From contig CAJUQY010000007.1 of the NCBI GenBank assembly GCA_910588815.1, positions 39,397-103,396 on the forward strand: 64,000 nt of DNA, written 5' to 3'. The translations under genes and the position numbers were made by a program. Source of the DNA: an uncultured Lachnospiraceae bacterium. GTDB taxonomy: Bacteria; Bacillota; Clostridia; Lachnospirales; Lachnospiraceae. Below, one piece after another: positions 60,512-64,000 of this stretch (within the stretch, counting starts at the first letter, position 1; the number at the start of each line of letters is the position of its first letter). The notes beneath the pieces were generated by a model. That model had not been told where the DNA came from. It saw only the letters and a program-made list of their open reading frames with translations, and did not search any database.

Positions 60512-62359
60512 ATGGCGGCATATGAGGAACAGGAATATAATAAGCCCTTCAGCTTTCGGGTCTGGGCGAAAATGCTTCCGTTTTTCAAGCCTTATAAAAA
60601 ATATTTTCTCATAACTCTGGGGCTGAATATTTTTCTGGCTGGGGTGGATATTCTGGTGCCGCTGTTTCAGAGCTATGCCATTGATCATTTTATTGTGGAG
60701 GACACTCTGGAGGGGCTTACCCCTTTCGCCCTGATATATGTGGCAATGATTGTGATGCAGACGGTGAGCGTATACGTTTCCGTCCATGCGGCCACCACCA
60801 TCGAGATGAATCTGGGGCGGGATCTGAAATGGAAACAGTTCGAGCATCTGCAGACCCTTTCTTTTTCTTATTACAATACAACTCCGGTGGGCTACATTCA
60901 TGCCAGGGTTATGAGCGATACCCTGCGGATTGCGTCCATGGTGGCGTGGGGGCTGGTGGACATGTTCTGGGCTTTTATCTACGTGGTCGCCGTGTTTGGG
61001 GTCATGCTGTTTTTGAATGCAGGGCTGGCCCTGATCATTATGCTGGTAGTTCCTGCCATCGCATGCCTGACGGTGTACTTTCAAAACCGGATCCTTCATT
61101 GGAATAGAAAGATACGCCGGATCAACTCCCAGATCACCAGTGCCTACAACGAAGGGATCACAGGGGTGAAGACGTCCAAAAGTATGGTCATTGAGAAAGA
61201 CAACGATCAGGAATTTTTTGCGAAGACGGCCGAGATGCGCCGGGCATCCAACCGCAGCGCGAAGCTGAATGCCGTCTACATTCCCACTATATTGTTTTTC
61301 AGTTCTGTGGCCTCGGCCATTGTACTGGCAAAGGGGGGCGGCATGGTGAGGGGAGACCTGATGCGGCTCGGAACGCTGTCGGTGTTCATTTCTTATGCAG
61401 TGGTTCTCTTTGAACCGATCCAACAGCTGGCAAGGCTTTTGTCGGATCTGATCTCCTGCCAGGCCAATATCGAACGGGTCATGGACCTTCTGGAACAGAA
61501 GCCTAACGTGGTGGACCGCGCAGATGTCATCGAACGGTACGGGGACAATTTTACGGCGAAGCGGGAGAACTGGGAACGGATCCGGGGAGATGTGGTCTTT
61601 GAGGACGTGTCCTTCATGTATCCGGACGGAAAGGAATATGTGCTGGAGCATTTTGAACTTCACATTCCGGCGGGAATGAATGTGGCCATCGTGGGGGAGA
61701 CGGGAGCAGGGAAATCCACGCTGGTCAATCTCCTGGGACGGTTCTTTGAGCCGACGAAGGGGCGGATCCTCATCGACGGTGTGGATTACCGGGAACGGTC
61801 CCAGCTGTGGCTTCACAGTCAGATCGGCTATGTGCTGCAGAATCCCCATCTGTTTTCCGGGACGGTGCGGGAGAATATCCGCTATGGCCGCCTGGAGGCC
61901 ACTGACCGGGAGGTGGAGGAGGCCGCCAGGCAGGTATCGGCAGACGTGGTGGCGGAAAAGCTGGAGAATGGCTATGAGAGCAATGTGGGAGAGAGCGGCG
62001 GGCGGCTTTCCGTGGGAGAAAAACAACTGATTTCCTTCGCCAGAGCCATTCTGGCGGATCCGGCTATTTTCGTGCTGGACGAGGCCACCTCTTCCATTGA
62101 CACCAAAACGGAACAGCTCATTCAAAATGCGGTAGGACGCCTGTTAAAAGGGCATACATCCTTTGTTATTGCCCACCGGCTCTCGACGATACGGCAGGCA
62201 GACCTGATTCTGGTGGTAAAGGACGGAAAGATCATCGAGCGGGGAAATCACAGAGAACTTTTGGAGGCGGGCGGATATTACAGCGAGCTCTATTCCAGAC
62301 AGTTTGAGGAGGAGGCGGCCATGCGGGCCTTTGAGGAGAGCCGAAAGGCGGGACTTTGA
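60512..62359 (+). CDS. ABC exporter subunit, canonical half
   Basis: A 615-residue half transporter. Start at 60512 chosen for GGGAGG. Six membrane helices, then Walker A GETGAGKSTL, Walker B IFVLDEATSSID with the normal catalytic Glu, and the switch His in IAHRLS. The signature is degenerate: GRLSVGEKQLI replaces LSGGQ. This is complementary to the upstream subunit, so the pair forms one heterodimeric exporter with one active site. Substrate unknown (lipid or drug). Confidence 0.92.
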   Translation: MAAYEEQEYNKPFSFRVWAKMLPFFKPYKKYFLITLGLNIFLAGVDILVPLFQSYAIDHFIVEDTLEGLTPFALIYVAMIVMQTVSVYVSVHAATTIEMNLGRDLKWKQFEHLQTLSFSYYNTTPVGYIHARVMSDTLRIASMVAWGLVDMFWAFIYVVAVFGVMLFLNAGLALIIMLVVPAIACLTVYFQNRILHWNRKIRRINSQITSAYNEGITGVKTSKSMVIEKDNDQEFFAKTAEMRRASNRSAKLNAVYIPTILFFSSVASAIVLAKGGGMVRGDLMRLGTLSVFISYAVVLFEPIQQLARLLSDLISCQANIERVMDLLEQKPNVVDRADVIERYGDNFTAKRENWERIRGDVVFEDVSFMYPDGKEYVLEHFELHIPAGMNVAIVGETGAGKSTLVNLLGRFFEPTKGRILIDGVDYRERSQLWLHSQIGYVLQNPHLFSGTVRENIRYGRLEATDREVEEAARQVSADVVAEKLENGYESNVGESGGRLSVGEKQLISFARAILADPAIFVLDEATSSIDTKTEQLIQNAVGRLLKGHTSFVIAHRLSTIRQADLILVVKDGKIIERGNHRELLEAGGYYSELYSRQFEEEAAMRAFEESRKAGL

Positions 62360-62466
62360 AGAGGAACGTCTTTGGGGAAGAATGCTTTTGAAGCAGAAGA
62401 CTCTTGGAGAAGCAGGGCTTTGAAGCAGATCGCTTTTGAAGAGGAACGCTCTTGGAAAAATAAGGT
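62354..62466 (+). repeat. Degenerate tandem repeats after the ABC operon
   Basis: Four imperfect units beginning CTTT(T)GAAG at 62354, 62385, 62418 and 62433; three are about 31-33 bases long and the third about 15. Shared words are TTTTGAAG, GAGGAACG and TCTTGGA. The first unit includes the stop codon of the ABC gene. The rest of the 268-base gap holds an extended -10-like TGCTAGAAT before guaA. Confidence 0.6.
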
Positions 62467-62627
62467 TTGTCATGCTTTCTGTAGAAAATCCTCATGGGGG
62501 AGCCGTTTCTTGGGGAAGCCGGAGGAAAAATGCGGAAAGCCGGAAATGGAGGATAGCCTTCTTTTGCGGATTGTGCTAGAATAAAGAAAAAATACCCGGT
62601 TTGGGAAGAAAAGGAGAACGGTATTTT

Positions 62628-63920
62628 ATGAGACAGGATTTGATCGTGATTCTGGATCTTGGCAGTACGGAGAATACGGTGCTTGCCCGTGAGATCCGCA
62701 GTCTTGGCGTGTACAGTGAAATTCATCCTCATGACATTACGGCGGAGGAGCTTAGAGGGTTTAAAAATGTGAGGGGCGTAATCTTAAACGGCGGGGAAAA
62801 CCGCGTTGTAGACGGACAGGCCGTGGAGATCAGGAAGGAGCTTTATGAGCTTGGCTATCCGATGATTTCCATTGATTACCCCCAGTCCAAATGTGAGACA
62901 AGGTTTGACAAACTGCCGGATCAGGAGACCCTGAAGCAGTTTGTCTTTGGCGCGTGCAGAGCAGAAGCCAACTGGAACATGAAGAACTTCATTGAGGATC
63001 AGGTGGAGCTGATCCGGAAGCAGGTGGGTGACAAAAAGGTGCTGCTGGCCCTTTCCGGCGGTGTGGACTCTTCTGTAGTGGCGGCCATGCTCATCAAAGC
63101 CATTGGCCAGCAGTTGACCTGCGTCCATGTCAACCACGGCTTGATGCGTAAGAATGAATCTGAAAGTGTTGTACAGGTCTTTAGGGACGAGCTTCATGCG
63201 AATCTGGTTTATGTGGACGCCTCCGAACGGTTCCTGGGCAAGCTGGAAAATGTGGCCGATCCGGAACAGAAGCGCAAGATCATCGGCAGCGAATTTATCC
63301 GGGTCTTTGAAGAAGAAGCCAGGAAGCTGGAGGGAATTGATTTCCTGGGCCAGGGAACCATCTATCCCGACATAATCGAAAGCGGGACCAAGACTGCAAA
63401 GATGGTGAAATCCCACCACAACGTGGGCGGCCTTCCGGAAGACCTGAAATTTGAACTGGTGGAGCCCTTAAAGCAGCTCTTCAAGGATGAGGTACGCGCC
63501 TGCGGCGTGGAGCTGGGCCTGCCTCATGACATGGTGTACCGCCAGCCCTTCCCTGGTCCCGGCCTCGGCGTCCGCTGCCTCGGCGCGATCACCCGCGACC
63601 GTCTGGAGGCCGTCCGCGAGTCCGACGCCATCCTTCGGGAAGAATTCGCAAAGGCCGGCCTGGACAAAAAGGTCTGGCAGTATTTTACCGTAGTGCCGGA
63701 TTTCAAGTCTGTCGGCATGAAAAATAATGCGCGGGTCTTCGAGTACATGGTCATCATCCGCGCCATCAATACCATCGACGCCATGACAGCCACCGTCGAG
63801 AAGGTCGACTGGGACGTGCTGGAGAAGATCACGAACCGGATCCTGGCCGAGGTGGGCAACGTCAACCGGGTCTGCTATGACATGAGCCCGAAGCCGCCGG
63901 CGACGATTGAGTTCGAATAA
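62628..63920 (+). CDS. guaA: GMP synthase with degenerate, shortened glutaminase domain
   Basis: A 430-residue enzyme. ATG at 62628 follows AAGGAG. Residues 1-115 correspond to the N-terminal glutamine amidotransferase domain but only its first half remains: LGVYSEIHPHDITAEEL and VILNGGENRV align with the fold, while the site of the catalytic Cys (GICYG in the family) reads SIDYP at 81-85, and the region carrying His and Glu is missing. The ATP-pyrophosphatase domain is intact (SGGVDSS at 143-149, VNHGLMRKNE), as is the C-terminal dimer domain (RQPFPGPGLGVR, YDMSPKPPATIEFE). It should use free ammonia or a separate glutaminase. Confidence 0.93.
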   Translation: MRQDLIVILDLGSTENTVLAREIRSLGVYSEIHPHDITAEELRGFKNVRGVILNGGENRVVDGQAVEIRKELYELGYPMISIDYPQSKCETRFDKLPDQETLKQFVFGACRAEANWNMKNFIEDQVELIRKQVGDKKVLLALSGGVDSSVVAAMLIKAIGQQLTCVHVNHGLMRKNESESVVQVFRDELHANLVYVDASERFLGKLENVADPEQKRKIIGSEFIRVFEEEARKLEGIDFLGQGTIYPDIIESGTKTAKMVKSHHNVGGLPEDLKFELVEPLKQLFKDEVRACGVELGLPHDMVYRQPFPGPGLGVRCLGAITRDRLEAVRESDAILREEFAKAGLDKKVWQYFTVVPDFKSVGMKNNARVFEYMVIIRAINTIDAMTATVEKVDWDVLEKITNRILAEVGNVNRVCYDMSPKPPATIEFE

Positions 63921-63935
63921 ACAAAAATGTTTAAT

Positions 63936-63958
63936 AAACCCAGTGCTTATGCGGGTTT
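63936..63958 (+). terminator. Weak hairpin after guaA
   Basis: AAACCC (63936-63941) and GGGTTT (63953-63958), followed by GCGG; no T-run. Confidence 0.35.
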
Positions 63959-64000
63959 GCGGACTTTGGAAAGGTCTTTTGATAACAAATTGATAACAGT
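63947..64000 (-). CDS. Possible 3' end of a minus-strand gene running off the window
   Basis: On the minus strand 17 codons from the window edge are open, reading TVINLLSKDLSKVRKPA, and stop at TAA (63947-63949). The DNA contains direct repeats of TTGATAACA (63979 and 63989). I recall such repeats near tyrosine-integrase genes. With guaA just upstream the fragment could be the end of an integrase, but 17 residues cannot prove this. Confidence 0.2.
   Translation of the reverse strand, partial: TVINLLSKDLSKVRKPA

Noticed and set aside
1..64000. CRISPR arrays, tRNA, rRNA or insertion sequences
   Set aside because: No regularly spaced identical repeats, no cloverleaf with acceptor/CCA-like ends, and no transposase or IS ends were found by reading all intergenic stretches.

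Overview
The window reads as a chromosomal segment of an anaerobic, spore-forming Firmicute of the Lachnospiraceae / Clostridium cluster XIVa type. The evidence is spore genes (spoIIR, a SPOCS-LysM coat-type protein), a class III glutamine synthetase, a class B sortase, a PfkA with clostridial-type motifs, an RbsK/LacI cassette, strong AGGAGG ribosome-binding sites and moderately GC-rich coding DNA. No rRNA, tRNA, CRISPR array, insertion sequence or prophage was recognised. Almost all of the window is ordinary core genome; the unusual parts are mainly intergenic.

Layout. 1-5.6 kb: the distal part of a Tad/Flp-like pilus cluster (Flp-like pilin tail, DUF5702 protein, two TadE-like pseudopilins, an A24 prepilin peptidase, an FHA protein), followed by a rhomboid protease and a convergent histidine kinase. 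6.7-16 kb: housekeeping genes (ssb, HIT hydrolase, murG, TSCPD protein, mtnN, pgi, tadA) mixed with lineage-specific membrane and secreted proteins. 16-22.8 kb: a PrcB-like lipoprotein, the SPOCS-LysM protein, a structured intergenic RNA candidate, a GIY-YIG protein, a PAQR/hemolysin III protein, then an rbsK-SIS-rbsD cassette divergent from a LacI regulator with a 22-bp palindromic operator between them. 22.9-28 kb: pfkA, an array of hairpins, dnaX-ybaB-recR, and azlCD. 28.1-29.1 kb: a gene-free stretch of about 900 nt with a near-consensus sigma-A promoter at one end and a clean intrinsic terminator at the other, which I regard as a candidate long non-coding RNA. 29.2-35.3 kb: a signalling cassette of CHASE2-class III cyclase, metallo-beta-lactamase-fold protein and GAF/HD-GYP protein, divergent from a FecR/beta-helix lipoprotein. 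35.4-43.7 kb: a PfkB kinase, holA, sfsA, pyk, GNAT, srtB and glnN (with a promoter, attenuator-like leader and dispersed palindrome). 44-64 kb: a GAF/PAS hybrid histidine kinase, a YjbR-ArsC fusion, a zinc-ribbon plus TPM pair, cyclophilin, M20 amidohydrolase, ispE, GntR, spoIIR, ddl-murI-DUF1934, recQ, a heterodimeric ABC exporter and a guaA whose glutaminase domain has lost its catalytic core.

Two families of dispersed palindromes recur. One, with core arms CGTATAGG / CCTATACG, occurs four times, next to terminators or right after a stop codon. The other, with GTGAACG / CGTTCAC arms, occurs twice. The right edge ends just past guaA, a known insertion hotspot for integrative elements, and shows direct repeats that could belong to one; this cannot be settled from the window.

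Base-level promoter, terminator and hairpin calls were read by eye. Family names come from recognised motifs, not from database searches.
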